Shown: positions 15,999 through 24,157 of the stretch, piece by piece | How the letters are laid out: each line of letters opens with the position of its first letter | How positions within the stretch are numbered: the stretch's first letter is position 1 | Assembly: GCF_918741295.1 (NCBI RefSeq) | Contig: NZ_CAKKNB010000006.1 | Location: 1-64,000, forward strand | Source of the DNA: Aquabacterium sp. CECT 9606 | Lineage (GTDB): Bacteria; Pseudomonadota; Gammaproteobacteria; Burkholderiales; Burkholderiaceae_C | Direction of reading: 5' to 3' | Length of the DNA: 64,000 nucleotides | The notes under the pieces: generated by a model | Told to the model about the DNA's origin: nothing | The model's input: only the letters and a program-made list of their open reading frames with translations | Databases searched by the model: none | Made by a program: the position numbers and the translations under genes

Positions 15999-16380
15999 TA
16001 GAAACCTTCGATGAGTGTCGTGTTATTGCTGGCCACAGGATCGCGATGAGACAGGCCCAGCAAACGCCAACGACAGGCAACCACGCCCGCCAGTGCATTT
16101 CCCAAGGACGGATGCCGTTCGGTTGGAAGGACATTACCGTGTAAGTGTCCTCATCGAATCGAACGGGTAAGCCCGTGGCCAGGGCTAGCTGCCAAGAACC
16201 TCGCCATTCCCGCGACAACTCGCCTTTATACGACCGTCCATCTTTCAGTGTTACGGTCACATTGGCTGTCGGGTTGGCTTGGCTGTTCCAGATGCCACCG
16301 TACTTAATTGCCATTTGCATTGCGAGGAACCACGCAATGCAAATCACTCCTAGCCGCAGTATTTCCCTACGTTCGCTCAT
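15985..16380 (-). CDS. Membrane protein with two helices, unknown
   Basis: The 131-residue protein has hydrophobic segments near residues 10-28 and 102-120. Between them is a soluble domain (VTVTLKDGRSYKGELSREWRGSW) resembling a small beta barrel. The start at 16380 (MSERREIL) overlaps the upstream stop by 4 bp. It is probably an inner-membrane protein. No family recognised. Confidence 0.6.
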   Translation of the reverse strand: MSERREILRLGVICIAWFLAMQMAIKYGGIWNSQANPTANVTVTLKDGRSYKGELSREWRGSWQLALATGLPVRFDEDTYTVMSFQPNGIRPWEMHWRAWLPVVGVCWACLIAILWPAITRHSSKVSNDSA

Positions 16381-16601
16381 TGCTGAACCTGCTTTTTGAA
16401 CGGGTTGGTGACGATCATATAAATCGCCATGGTGACGCAAGCAGATGCCCAAATGAGAAAACCTTCAATGGGCATCTTGTCTGCCATGTATTCAGTCAGC
16501 ACCAGAAGGAACATGAATGCTGACGGCACAATGGCTCCCGCAAGCCATATATTCTCGAAGACGGGCCGCAAGCGGGCCTTGAGTGTGATTTTCTCGTTCA
16601 T
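16377..16601 (-). CDS. Small two-helix membrane protein
   Basis: The 74-residue protein has membrane segments near residues 18-36 and 45-64. AAGGAGG is upstream at ideal spacing. It is the first gene of the 16601-15888 unit. Function unknown. Confidence 0.6.
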   Translation of the reverse strand: MNEKITLKARLRPVFENIWLAGAIVPSAFMFLLVLTEYMADKMPIEGFLIWASACVTMAIYMIVTNPFKKQVQQ

Positions 16602-16627
16602 AGCTTTGACCTCCTTGTTTACTTCCC

Positions 16628-16830
16628 CATTCCCCCGCCCTTCCCCAAGGGAAGGGAGCGAGTCGCCCTCTGTCCGCAGAGGGGAAGGTGACGCCTTTGG
16701 CTTAATGCCCTTCCCCTTGCTGCTGACGCTGTTTTCGTGGTTCCCGCGTCAAGGATTCGTTCCACCTGGTGCTCACCCGGTCCCCTACGGGGCTGCGGCC
16801 TCCGCGCCAGTCCTTGACCCCTGCCCCACT
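16628..16830. repeat. Structured repeat with detached leader-element core (copy 1)
   Basis: CCCCGCCCTTCCCC...GGGAAGGGAGCGAGTCGCCC (16634-16666) is followed by a core, GTCAAGGA (16748-16755) to TCCTTGAC (16811-16818), containing GGGGCTGCGGCCTCCG. A second copy lies at 26742-26940. The core matches the inner part of the leader elements, with paired changes in the closing stem. Confidence 0.7.
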
Positions 16831-17494
16831 ACCTTTCTCTACCTGGTTGCGCTTTATCGCGGTCCCTAATGGGTTCCACGATCTGCTTGAAAACGTCCTG
16901 AATCAATGAGACATCCGCTTTGCGGGTCATGTCCGGGTCCGCGCGGTTTTTCTGAGGCATGCTGCGGGCGGCGGCATGATTCCAATCGTCTTTGTCCACC
17001 TTGTCATATTTGAGTTCGTACCCTGCTTCCCGTGCGAGCTGGGACATGAAGGTTTGAGTGCTTCGCCCGTTGCCTTCGGGAAACGGGTGCATGTAGTTGA
17101 CCTTCACGTATACCGCCGTGATGGCCGCTGTGAAATCAGACTGGTTCATTCCCTTGAGGTAGTTCCAGGCCTTGAGATCGTCGTTGATGGAGTCGGAAAC
17201 GTCTTTGATCTTTCTGGCCTGGGCAAAATGGCTTGCCCATTCGGGCTCTTCCGCATCCCTCTTGCTGAAATTCACCGTGCGCTCTTTGCCTGCCCACTCG
17301 TACAGGTCTTGAAAGATGTGCTCATGCACCTTCTTCAAGTGATCGAGGTCAAACTTGCCTTGGATGGGGTTCACGCGCAGCTCGGCGATCCGAAGATCGG
17401 TCACAGCGTATTCAACCTCTCGCAAATCGTCCCGATCGCGGATGCCCAGCTTGTTGTAGTGGGCGCCGGTCGTGGGGTCGATGTACGGGTTCAC
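16829..17494 (-). CDS. Fic-domain toxin (AMP-transferase)
   Basis: The 221-residue protein has the Fic motif HPFPEGNGR (about residues 136-144), with intact catalytic His, the anion-binding loop and Arg. The N-terminal region (YNKLGIRDRDDLREVEYAVT) and LDHLKKVHEHIFQDLYEWAG are typical of class I Fic proteins such as VbhT. Such proteins transfer AMP to target proteins (often topoisomerases) and arrest growth unless held by an antitoxin. It overlaps the antitoxin gene by 4 bp. Confidence 0.9.
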   Translation of the reverse strand: MNPYIDPTTGAHYNKLGIRDRDDLREVEYAVTDLRIAELRVNPIQGKFDLDHLKKVHEHIFQDLYEWAGKERTVNFSKRDAEEPEWASHFAQARKIKDVSDSINDDLKAWNYLKGMNQSDFTAAITAVYVKVNYMHPFPEGNGRSTQTFMSQLAREAGYELKYDKVDKDDWNHAAARSMPQKNRADPDMTRKADVSLIQDVFKQIVEPIRDRDKAQPGRER

Positions 17495-17691
17495 GCACTC
17501 TTGCCCTTGCTCTTGGCTTGGTCGATGGCCGTCTTCACGGCCTGGTCGAAGGTGACGCTACCCTGAATGACTGCCTCTTGTACCTTGGCCATCTCAGGTG
17601 TCTTCTGAAAGCCTTCGAGGGCCATGATTGCATCGGCCTCGGCGAAGGCCTGGCGGCGTTCTGCTGGTGTGCTCTTGTGGGCATTGTTCAT
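17491..17691 (-). CDS. VbhA-like Fic antitoxin
   Basis: The 66-residue protein aligns with VbhA-type antitoxins (RRQAFAEADAIMALEGF, then VQEAVIQGSVTFDQAV). The inhibitory helix motif (S/T)xxxE(G/N) keeps Glu and Gly (LEG), but Ile stands where Ser is expected. The Glu that blocks ATP binding is present, so inhibition is plausible. It lies directly upstream of and overlaps the toxin gene. Confidence 0.8.
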   Translation of the reverse strand: MNNAHKSTPAERRQAFAEADAIMALEGFQKTPEMAKVQEAVIQGSVTFDQAVKTAIDQAKSKGKSA

Positions 17692-17741
17692 GATCGGTCA
17701 TCTCTTTCTGACGATGTTGGTAGTGTAGCCGGTATGGCTCT

Positions 17742-17783
17742 TGATATGTACCGAAGAACCGTGTAAGATGATGGTATGTATCA
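17742..17783. promoter_or_regulatory. Inverted repeat upstream of vapBC
   Basis: TGATATGTACC (17742-17752) and GGTATGTATCA (17773-17783) form an imperfect inverted repeat 31 bp before vapB. VapB-VapC complexes usually autorepress at such sites. The region also holds the promoter of the divergent Fic locus. Confidence 0.5.
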
Positions 17784-17813
17784 AAGTATGTTGCAAAAGT
17801 GCGAGGTTAGACC

Positions 17814-18077
17814 ATGACCGACACCGCCAAGATTTTCATGACAGGCCGCAGCCAAGCTGTTCGGTTGCCGCTTGAATACCGCTTTGATGGCCATGAGGTG
17901 TTCATTCGGAGGGATGAGATCACGGGTGATGTCGTGCTGTCAAAGCGCTTGCAGTCTTGGGACTCGTTCGTTGCCCTTGATGCGACCACGACCGTTCCTG
18001 ATGACTTCATGGGGGACGCTGATCGTGTTCAAGGGGAACACGATCGCGATCCATTTGCGGACGGTGTTCATGAGTGA
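17814..18077 (+). CDS. vapB: VapB-type antitoxin
   Basis: The 87-residue protein has an N-terminal AbrB/MazE-type DNA-binding fold ([28 protein letters not shown], key residues 6-33) and a C-terminal toxin-binding tail. It overlaps the vapC start by 8 bp. Confidence 0.85.
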   Translation: MTDTAKIFMTGRSQAVRLPLEYRFDGHEVFIRRDEITGDVVLSKRLQSWDSFVALDATTTVPDDFMGDADRVQGEHDRDPFADGVHE

Positions 18078-18525
18078 CGCGACGAAAGTGGAGAAAGCAG
18101 CGAATGATTCGCCGCCGATCTATATGATCGACACGAATATTGCGAGTGACATTATTAAGGGCACTGTGCCTTTTGTTCGTGAAAGATTGTTTTCTATAGC
18201 AATTAGCCAATTGGTTGTGTCAACCATAACGCAAGCTGAGTTGTTATATGGAGTATCCAAGCGTGGTTATCCTTCTGGATTGACTGCGCGAGTAAATGAG
18301 TTTTTGGCGAGGATGGATGTTCTGTCATGGAGCCCGCGTGTTGGTCGTGTATATGGTGATCTTCGGGCGCTTTGTGAATCGAAGGGCATCACCTTATCGC
18401 CTCTTGATTTGATGATTGCGGCACACGCAAGGGAAGTAAATGCAGTTTTGGTGACACGGGATCGGGTATTTCGCTTGGTCCCAAATCTGGTGATAGAGGA
18501 CTGGTCAAAGGAGCGAGAATCATGA
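18070..18525 (+). CDS. vapC: VapC-type PIN-domain toxin
   Basis: The 151-residue protein has PIN-domain acidic residues in [11 protein letters not shown] (about residues 19-29), [19 protein letters not shown] and VTRDRVF. VapC toxins are Mg-dependent ribonucleases that usually cut initiator tRNA or rRNA. The first 18 residues precede the usual VapC start, so the Met at about 18124 is an alternative. Base composition is clearly more A+T-rich than in neighbouring genes, which suggests recent acquisition. Confidence 0.85.
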   Translation: MSDATKVEKAANDSPPIYMIDTNIASDIIKGTVPFVRERLFSIAISQLVVSTITQAELLYGVSKRGYPSGLTARVNEFLARMDVLSWSPRVGRVYGDLRALCESKGITLSPLDLMIAAHAREVNAVLVTRDRVFRLVPNLVIEDWSKERES

Positions 18526-18860
18526 AGCGAGCACATCTACAACTGGTGGCCAACAATGTTGGTTCGGCCCGAGTTCGCACCGTTCGCGGTGCAGCAGCCA
18601 ACAATGCTGCGGCAGAGGCCGCGCATGTCGATTTTCAAGCGCTTGCCGCCAAGTCACGGCATTGGTTTGCCGTGGCCTTGCTGATCCTGGGCGCTCCGTT
18701 TCGCTTGGTTGCAGCCGTTGGACGCATGGCCGTCGCCACTGGCCGTGGGTTCTTCACCCTCGTATACCGAGTGGTGATGGGAACGATTGGCCTGGCCATG
18801 ATCGGCATTGTCGGGTACGGGTTGCTGCGAGTTCTCCTGCACCCGCTTTTCACTCACTAA
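18522..18860 (+). CDS. Membrane protein, unknown
   Basis: The 112-residue protein has two hydrophobic segments (about residues 46-64 and 80-105) and an Ala-rich N-terminus. The start overlaps the vapC stop by 4 bp. Function unknown. Confidence 0.6.
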   Translation: MKRAHLQLVANNVGSARVRTVRGAAANNAAAEAAHVDFQALAAKSRHWFAVALLILGAPFRLVAAVGRMAVATGRGFFTLVYRVVMGTIGLAMIGIVGYGLLRVLLHPLFTH

Positions 18861-18888
18861 GCGTAACCTCACAACTCTGGGTTTAATT

Positions 18889-19083
18889 ATGGCAACTGTT
18901 GGCTTAACTATGCAATGGATATTGCTGTTGTCAGTATGGAATGGCAGTGCTGGTGTGCATACTTTCACCATGCAAGAGTTTAATTCTCAGGAAACTTGTG
19001 CCGTTGCTGGAAAGCGGATTGTTGCGATGACGATGCCGATCACAGAAAAAGCAGTCGCTAAGTTTGAATGTGTCAAGAAATAG
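18889..19083 (+). CDS. Small exported or membrane-anchored protein, unknown
   Basis: The 64-residue protein has one N-terminal hydrophobic segment (VGLTMQWILLLSVWNGSAG) and a short domain with two Cys. It is A+T-rich like vapC. The ribosome-binding site is weak. No family recognised. Confidence 0.45.
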   Translation: MATVGLTMQWILLLSVWNGSAGVHTFTMQEFNSQETCAVAGKRIVAMTMPITEKAVAKFECVKK

Positions 19084-19105
19084 TTAATAAACTAGGCAGG
19101 GAACT

Positions 19106-19462
19106 ATGAAAATACTCAAGGGATTGCTTTGGGCTATGGCCGGTTTGACCGCGCTGGGTGGCTTTGTCGGCTACAAGTTTATGGACCAGGTGGGCGTCTT
19201 GGCGGATGCCCGTCGCGAAGCGATTGCTCAATGGCAAGGTGACTCAACAGAGCGGCGAGCCTTTGTTGCTCTCTATCGCCAAGCCTGCGAGCACGCCGCC
19301 AACCCTCAATCTGTCGAAGAATGCGTGCGCGTCGTGGCCAATGATTCAGCCGTCAACGTAGGGCTGACCATCGAGCAGGCCAACACGCTCGCCGTGGCCA
19401 TCAGACAGGCCTCAGAGCGCGTTCCGGCACCGCAGACATACCAACGCCTGGTCAAGCAGTGA
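19106..19462 (+). CDS. Membrane-anchored protein, unknown
   Basis: The 118-residue protein has an N-terminal anchor (residues 5-24, LKGLLWAMAGLTALGGFVGY) and a helical extracytoplasmic domain with two Cys (QACEHA, VEECVRV) that could form a disulphide. It lies 6 bp before the next gene. No family recognised. Confidence 0.6.
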   Translation: MKILKGLLWAMAGLTALGGFVGYKFMDQVGVLADARREAIAQWQGDSTERRAFVALYRQACEHAANPQSVEECVRVVANDSAVNVGLTIEQANTLAVAIRQASERVPAPQTYQRLVKQ

Positions 19463-19468
19463 GGCGGC

Positions 19469-20233
19469 ATGAGCGGGCGCCAACCAATGACCGTTGAGGT
19501 TGTTCCTCAGATCAAAGCAGACTTGGCCGAGCTGGTGGCGACGTTCGACCCAAAGGCATCGGCAACCTACTCTTTCGCGTTGATGGCTTCCGTGTTCTAC
19601 GACATCGAGGCGGCGCTTGATGCCGGGGCCACTCAGCGCCAGGTCGTCGAGATATTCGCGAAGAACCAAGCCGCGATTCCGTTGCATCGCTTTGGCCAAG
19701 ACCTGACGCGCTTGCGAGGCCTTTTCCCAGTTCGCCACCGTCCGCCTGATGTCCGGTCCGATGTGATTGTCGCTGTCGCATCCGAACTCGCTGCTATCGC
19801 TCCGGCTCCTGTGCTCCCACCAACTGTCACTTTGACACCTAGACGGAAGATGACCCGGCATGTGCCGCAGCGTGGGCGGGCCATCGTAGTCCCCATGCAC
19901 GACAAGATGACGTTCTGTGGTGATGCCGTTCTTGAGATCGCAAAGGGCGCTGTCAAGGACTACGACAAGTTCGCGGCAGGCCTGCGCGCACGCCTTGGCC
20001 CAGGCTGGACCGTCAAGACAACTTTGCAGTTTGTCGCTGGTAGCAACTTCGAGGAATGGCTTGAAGCGCCATGGCAATCAGATGCGGAGCGACAAGGTTT
20101 GGTGATGGCTCACCACATTGCTCGCGCCCTTGTTGACGATCGAAAGAAGTTGCCGCCGATCGACCAATTGCCGAAGCTGGCATCCGCCGCTTACAAGCGA
20201 TTGCAACAAACATTGCAGCGTGCCACCCCATAG
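19469..20233 (+). CDS. Unknown soluble protein
   Basis: The 254-residue protein has a helical N-terminal domain (YDIEAALDAGATQRQVVEIFAKNQ resembles small RHH/HTH regulatory folds of plasmid proteins), a Pro-rich middle (about residues 110-128), and a C-terminal helical domain. No catalytic motif seen. Confidence 0.55.
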   Translation: MSGRQPMTVEVVPQIKADLAELVATFDPKASATYSFALMASVFYDIEAALDAGATQRQVVEIFAKNQAAIPLHRFGQDLTRLRGLFPVRHRPPDVRSDVIVAVASELAAIAPAPVLPPTVTLTPRRKMTRHVPQRGRAIVVPMHDKMTFCGDAVLEIAKGAVKDYDKFAAGLRARLGPGWTVKTTLQFVAGSNFEEWLEAPWQSDAERQGLVMAHHIARALVDDRKKLPPIDQLPKLASAAYKRLQQTLQRATP

Positions 20234-20311
20234 CGTTGTGCTCCAACCGCATCACCGCTGATCGCGTCTAGGACACCTATATCCTCTGATTCACTCAACT
20301 CAGGAGCTTCT

Positions 20312-20701
20312 ATGAAATCCAAAATCGCCACCCGTATTGCCATGGTTGCCTGCGTCATCGGTTTGACCGCCTGCGGCACTGTTCCAGGCTTGTCCGACCT
20401 CGGTGCCATGAAGACGGGCACGCAGGTCAGCGCAGAGCAGATGAGCCAGATCGTGGACAACAAGAGCAAGCAAGAAGACGTGATCGCCGTGATTGGCCAC
20501 CCGAATCGCAAGGCTCAAGTCGGCAACAAGGTGATCTGGTATTACGACTTCACGCAAATCGGTCAGGCCGTCATCGGGCGCAACATCAGCGAGACAACCT
20601 CGGTCGAATTCAATGCGAAAGGCATCGTCACGGCTCACTACAAGACTGGTGGCCAGCCGGGTAATTCCAACAATGCACTGCTTCGCGCTGCTGGCCAATA
20701 A
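20312..20701 (+). CDS. SmpA/OmlA-like lipoprotein
   Basis: The 129-residue protein has a lipobox (IGLTAC at residues 17-22). The mature part (QVSAEQMSQIVDNKSKQEDVIAVIGHPN, then VIWYYDF and SVEFNAKGIV) follows the BamE/SmpA fold pattern. It is likely an outer-membrane lipoprotein. On conjugative plasmids such proteins can act in surface exclusion, but that role is only a possibility here. Confidence 0.75.
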   Translation: MKSKIATRIAMVACVIGLTACGTVPGLSDLGAMKTGTQVSAEQMSQIVDNKSKQEDVIAVIGHPNRKAQVGNKVIWYYDFTQIGQAVIGRNISETTSVEFNAKGIVTAHYKTGGQPGNSNNALLRAAGQ

Positions 20702-20715
20702 CGCAGGGACTTGGA

Positions 20716-21141
20716 ATGAGCAAAGACGATTCTTCCTTTCTCTTTTCCGAGGTGTCCGACAACTCGGAGCGATCCAGGGCCGACCTGGTTGAATCGTGGT
20801 TTGGCTATCGAGCTGCTGCATGTCGCAATGCCGCCGATCGCGCCAAAACCATTGCATTCAGTGGCATCGATGGCAATGAAAGCACCACGCCCGCCGAGCT
20901 GGTGCAAAAGATCGAAGCCCTTCGGCTACAGATCAACTTTAACAGTCTGTTGGCCTCTCGTTCGTTTGAGCGAGTCTCGCCAAACTGGACCGGACTCAGC
21001 GCCGAGAAGTTGACCATTGTGGTTCAGTCTAAGCTCAAGGACATGGCCGACAGCGTGAACCAGGTGGCCGAGCTGCTGACCTTTCTCACCAAGGTCAAGG
21101 AGCAATGTGGGGGTATCACCGTAAACCCGCAGAATGGGTGA
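20716..21141 (+). CDS. Unknown helical protein
   Basis: The 141-residue soluble protein is predominantly helical (PAELVQKIEALRLQINFNSLLASR; DMADSVNQVAELLTFLTKVKEQCG). It lies 14 bp after the lipoprotein gene and is the last gene before the repeat and terminator at 21.24-21.34 kb. Confidence 0.6.
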   Translation: MSKDDSSFLFSEVSDNSERSRADLVESWFGYRAAACRNAADRAKTIAFSGIDGNESTTPAELVQKIEALRLQINFNSLLASRSFERVSPNWTGLSAEKLTIVVQSKLKDMADSVNQVAELLTFLTKVKEQCGGITVNPQNG

Positions 21142-21240
21142 TTGCCGGTCGATCTGGGGTGCATGGGATGGTCCGTGCCGGTGCTTAATCGGCCTCAGGT
21201 GGGCCTAACGCACAAGCGCCCTACCCTTGCCAGCCTCATG

Positions 21241-21312
21241 AGCGCGCAGGGCGCGTAAGCAGGCAAAGCCTGCCCTTCAAGACTACACAAGCTGCACCGC
21301 AGGGCGGGCAGC
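21241..21312. repeat. Short structured repeat (GCAGGGCGC family), copy 3
   Basis: GCGCAGGGCGC, AGGCAAAGCCTG hairpin, CCTTCAAGACT and GCAGGGCGGGC occur in the same order as at 9690 and 9845. Confidence 0.65.
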
Positions 21313-21317
21313 AAAGG

Positions 21318-21342
21318 AAAAGGCCCTTCAAGGGCCTTTTTC
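21318..21342. terminator. Bidirectional intrinsic terminator
   Basis: GAAAAGGCCCTT-CA-AGGGCCTTTTTC is a strong stem flanked by A and T tracts, between the plus-strand genes ending at 21141 and the minus-strand operon ending at 21420. Confidence 0.85.
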
Positions 21343-21420
21343 ATTGGTCTGTGAGGGTGTGGCGTCCAACGAGGACATCCGGGCGCCTTGCGCCCACCAT
21401 GCAACGTACCTGGCTTCGAT
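21343..21420. repeat. Two-copy conserved stem-loop sequence (copy 2)
   Basis: Homologous to 3637-3712: GTGGCGTCCAACGAGGACATCC, a GGGCGC-CTT-GCGCCC hairpin, then CACCATGCAACGTACC and GGCTTCGATT. The hairpin stem differs from copy 1 in a paired manner. Confidence 0.55.
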
Positions 21421-22709
21421 TAGCAAGGTTGGTCTTGATGGTGGGGGGTGTGGGTGGATGCGTCGAGTGTCGATGCGGCCACCGCGCGATCTCTACCGCG
21501 ATGCTTGGCAGCATAAACAGCCTTGTCGGCCCGAGTGAGCGCAGATTCGGATGCCTCTCCCTGTTCGACCTCGGTGACTCCAAAACTGGCGGTGACTACC
21601 AAACTCACGTCATTGCCGTTTTGGTCTTTCACCTCGAATGGCGCTGATGCCAAGGCAGCGCGGAGGTTGTTGGCCAACACCATGGCTCCGGCCTCGTTGG
21701 TGTCCGTCAGAAGGATGGCAAATTCTTCACCGCCGTACCTGGCCAGCATGTCGGCTCGCCGGATTGTGTTTTGGATGCGCCTGGTCAGTTCGCGCAACAC
21801 GTCGTCGCCCGCCTGGTGGCCGGGGCCGTCGTTGATGCGTTTGAAATGGTCAATGTCCACGAAGATGACCGAGACAGGGTGATCGCTGCATGCTTGTTTC
21901 ACCATGAGGTCAAAGACATCGAGCAGACTGCGCCGATTTGCTGCACCAGTCAGCGGGTCTTCTGAGGCCAGCTTGCGCCATGCGTCGCCGGCAGACTCCA
22001 TGGGACGGACAACAGCTTGACGAAGAGCAATGCTCAGGATGCCGAATCCGGCCATGGCCAGGACCAATGACGTGCTCAGGTAGTGCAAGAGCGTGTCGTT
22101 CCTTCTCTTCATGGCAACATCAGCAGGAATGCTCACCACTTGTGCGCCGATGGTTTCGCCAAGCTGCCATCCAAAGCCACTTATCGTGCCGTATTTGGCC
22201 AGCATCGTGCCTGGTGCCGCATCGGGTGTCCCGTGGCACCCAAGGCAGGTAGTCGAGTTAACCTTGATCGGCTTCGCATAGTGAAGCGTCATGCCATTGC
22301 TGTCGGTGGTGATGGTGGACAGGGATGCGGCGTTTGTGCGCTGGAATTCCTTGATTGCATCGACCTCCCAGCCTTTGGCCAAGTTGTGCCGATTCGTCGG
22401 ATTCAACGCTACTTCACGATAGCTTTGGCCAGGATAGGTAGCCTGCAAATACTGCATGGTTTGGTTGGCGGCAAAACTCGGTACAGACGAAGGGTGAAAT
22501 TCCCGGCTGTCTTGCAAAAGAGCTTGCCGAACGTGATCTGTCGTGAACTTGCGGACGGCTTGGGCGGTTTGCATCTGACGTTCAGATGCTTCCGCCAGAT
22601 CGTGGCGGTATTGGCGGTCGATCTGTTTGTAGAAGAACAGACCAGCCAACGCGTAGACCGTTACGAAGGTAGCGGACAGAACGAGGTTGAGTCGATTGAA
22701 GAGGTTCAT
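21420..22709 (-). CDS. Haem-sensor diguanylate cyclase (DUF3365-GGDEF)
   Basis: The 429-residue protein has a membrane helix (about residues 8-28), a periplasmic Tll0287/DUF3365-like sensor domain with a c-type haem motif CLGCH (about residues 174-178), a second membrane helix (about 215-235) and a GGDEF domain. The active site is GGEEF, with an upstream RRAD inhibitory site (RxxD five residues before GG), so it should make c-di-GMP and show product inhibition. INDGPGH replaces the common INDxYGH. The sensor probably responds to redox state, NO or CO. Confidence 0.9.
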   Translation of the reverse strand: MNLFNRLNLVLSATFVTVYALAGLFFYKQIDRQYRHDLAEASERQMQTAQAVRKFTTDHVRQALLQDSREFHPSSVPSFAANQTMQYLQATYPGQSYREVALNPTNRHNLAKGWEVDAIKEFQRTNAASLSTITTDSNGMTLHYAKPIKVNSTTCLGCHGTPDAAPGTMLAKYGTISGFGWQLGETIGAQVVSIPADVAMKRRNDTLLHYLSTSLVLAMAGFGILSIALRQAVVRPMESAGDAWRKLASEDPLTGAANRRSLLDVFDLMVKQACSDHPVSVIFVDIDHFKRINDGPGHQAGDDVLRELTRRIQNTIRRADMLARYGGEEFAILLTDTNEAGAMVLANNLRAALASAPFEVKDQNGNDVSLVVTASFGVTEVEQGEASESALTRADKAVYAAKHRGRDRAVAASTLDASTHTPHHQDQPC

Positions 22710-22754
22710 GGCAGACCTATTGATCGGAATATGTGATGCACTCTTGAGAACAAA

Positions 22755-22779
22755 AAAACCGGCCTGCGTGGCCGGTTTT
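22755..22779. terminator. Intrinsic terminator between operon genes
   Basis: AAAACCGGCC-TGCGT-GGCCGGTTTTG lies between the small membrane gene and the diguanylate cyclase gene. It may limit read-through into the cyclase. Confidence 0.75.
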
Positions 22780-22787
22780 GTCGTTGC

Positions 22788-23066
22788 TCACCGCTCTGTA
22801 TCTGTGAACAGGGCAACGTGTGTGTCAGGGTGTCGATCTGTTGGGTTGCGATCTGTCACTATTTGCAAATAAGCCAAGCCGAGGCTGATGACGGCTGTAC
22901 AGATGAAGAGCCCGGCTGCGAAGCCAAAGGGTGCATCGCCAGTTTCGTAGCCTTGCCAAATCTTCGCGCAGAACACAGATCCTGGCAGGATGCACAGTGC
23001 TATCCGTATGTGAAGAAGCCACTCACGAACCCGGCGTTTCCAAACAGATCGAGACATGCGTTTCAT
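22788..23066 (-). CDS. Small two-helix membrane protein
   Basis: The 92-residue protein has hydrophobic segments at about residues 20-38 and 48-68 and a polar tail. The start overlaps the stop of the haem sensor gene by 4 bp. No family recognised; its place suggests a role in the signalling island. Confidence 0.55.
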   Translation of the reverse strand: MKRMSRSVWKRRVREWLLHIRIALCILPGSVFCAKIWQGYETGDAPFGFAAGLFICTAVISLGLAYLQIVTDRNPTDRHPDTHVALFTDTER

Positions 23067-24157
23067 GACCGTTCCTTGTCTGCGCGACCATCGCGCACCT
23101 TGCGATACAGAATCCTCACTGAATGGCCCAACTCCGCGATTGCTTGGCCGAGTCGATGGACCTCGTTGTTGGTCTTGCCATCGACCATCGCGAACTCTGG
23201 CACCTCGAACTTGTCACCAAGGCCTGCTGTCGCCAGCTCTTCGGCGTACTTGCGCAGCTCGTTGACGGGCGTGATGACTTTGCGGCCAATGAAGATCAGG
23301 ATGCCCAATCCGATTACAACAACGCTGACCAACGCACCCCAGCCAGCAGGCGTGAGACTTGAGGCGAGGGCATCGCGTGGATTCGGTAAAGGAATCGTCA
23401 CGCTGATGATCCCTGCTGGCTTGTTGGCTTCGTAGCCAAAGCCACCACCGCCGTTGAACTGACTGTTCGAGCGCAGGAATTCAGGGGCGCTTTGCAAGCT
23501 CGCGTGACACTTGAGGCAACTGGCCTGAGCAATCAAGGCGCGGGCATAAAGCACTTGACCGCGTTCAACACGCCAATATTCAAGTTTGCTCTTAGACGCT
23601 CCCTGCTCGCCTTTGCTGCTGCTGTTGAAGGCCGAGTCAATGGCAACCAGCGCATCACGCTCGAAAGGGTTGGCTTCATTGTTCTTGTTCAGCACTGACT
23701 TTGCAGTCAAGCGAAACTTCGCATTGGACGTGGATGCGGCGGCAATGTCGGAAATCTCCCGCTGGATCAGCGCAGGGTTTTTCCAGTGGTACGCATCAAC
23801 ACGACCGAGCGCGGCCATTTCTTCAGCTTGAGACAACCGTTCGCCATTGGTGCCATGCCATTCGCTAAGAGCGGCTTGGTCTTTCGCATTGGCTGCATAC
23901 ACGGCTCGTTCAAGGTATGAACCTACCGTGCCGGTGTCGCCTCCGCTTCGTTTGATATGGACGCCGCCATACTGCGAAGCCCACTTGCCGATGTGCTCCG
24001 TCATGTCGGCCACCGTGCGACTCTCGTTAACGGTTTGGCTGACCACGATGGATTGGCCAATGATCGACACCGCCGTAATCACGACGGTAATGAGGACCGT
24101 CATCATGACGGTGAATTGAACTCGCAGCGAGAAACGCTCAAAGAAACGAAACATCAT
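23063..24157 (-). CDS. Haem-binding sensor with HAMP-like domain (DUF3365)
   Basis: The 364-residue protein has an N-terminal membrane helix (about residues 13-38), a periplasmic DUF3365 domain with CLKCH haem motif (about residues 213-217), a second helix (about 271-292) and a cytoplasmic HAMP-like region, after which the protein ends. There is no kinase, cyclase or methyl-accepting output domain, so it must signal through a partner, perhaps the receiver-like protein encoded just upstream. The start ATGATG overlaps the preceding stop by 1 bp. Confidence 0.85.
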   Translation of the reverse strand: MMFRFFERFSLRVQFTVMMTVLITVVITAVSIIGQSIVVSQTVNESRTVADMTEHIGKWASQYGGVHIKRSGGDTGTVGSYLERAVYAANAKDQAALSEWHGTNGERLSQAEEMAALGRVDAYHWKNPALIQREISDIAAASTSNAKFRLTAKSVLNKNNEANPFERDALVAIDSAFNSSSKGEQGASKSKLEYWRVERGQVLYARALIAQASCLKCHASLQSAPEFLRSNSQFNGGGGFGYEANKPAGIISVTIPLPNPRDALASSLTPAGWGALVSVVVIGLGILIFIGRKVITPVNELRKYAEELATAGLGDKFEVPEFAMVDGKTNNEVHRLGQAIAELGHSVRILYRKVRDGRADKERS

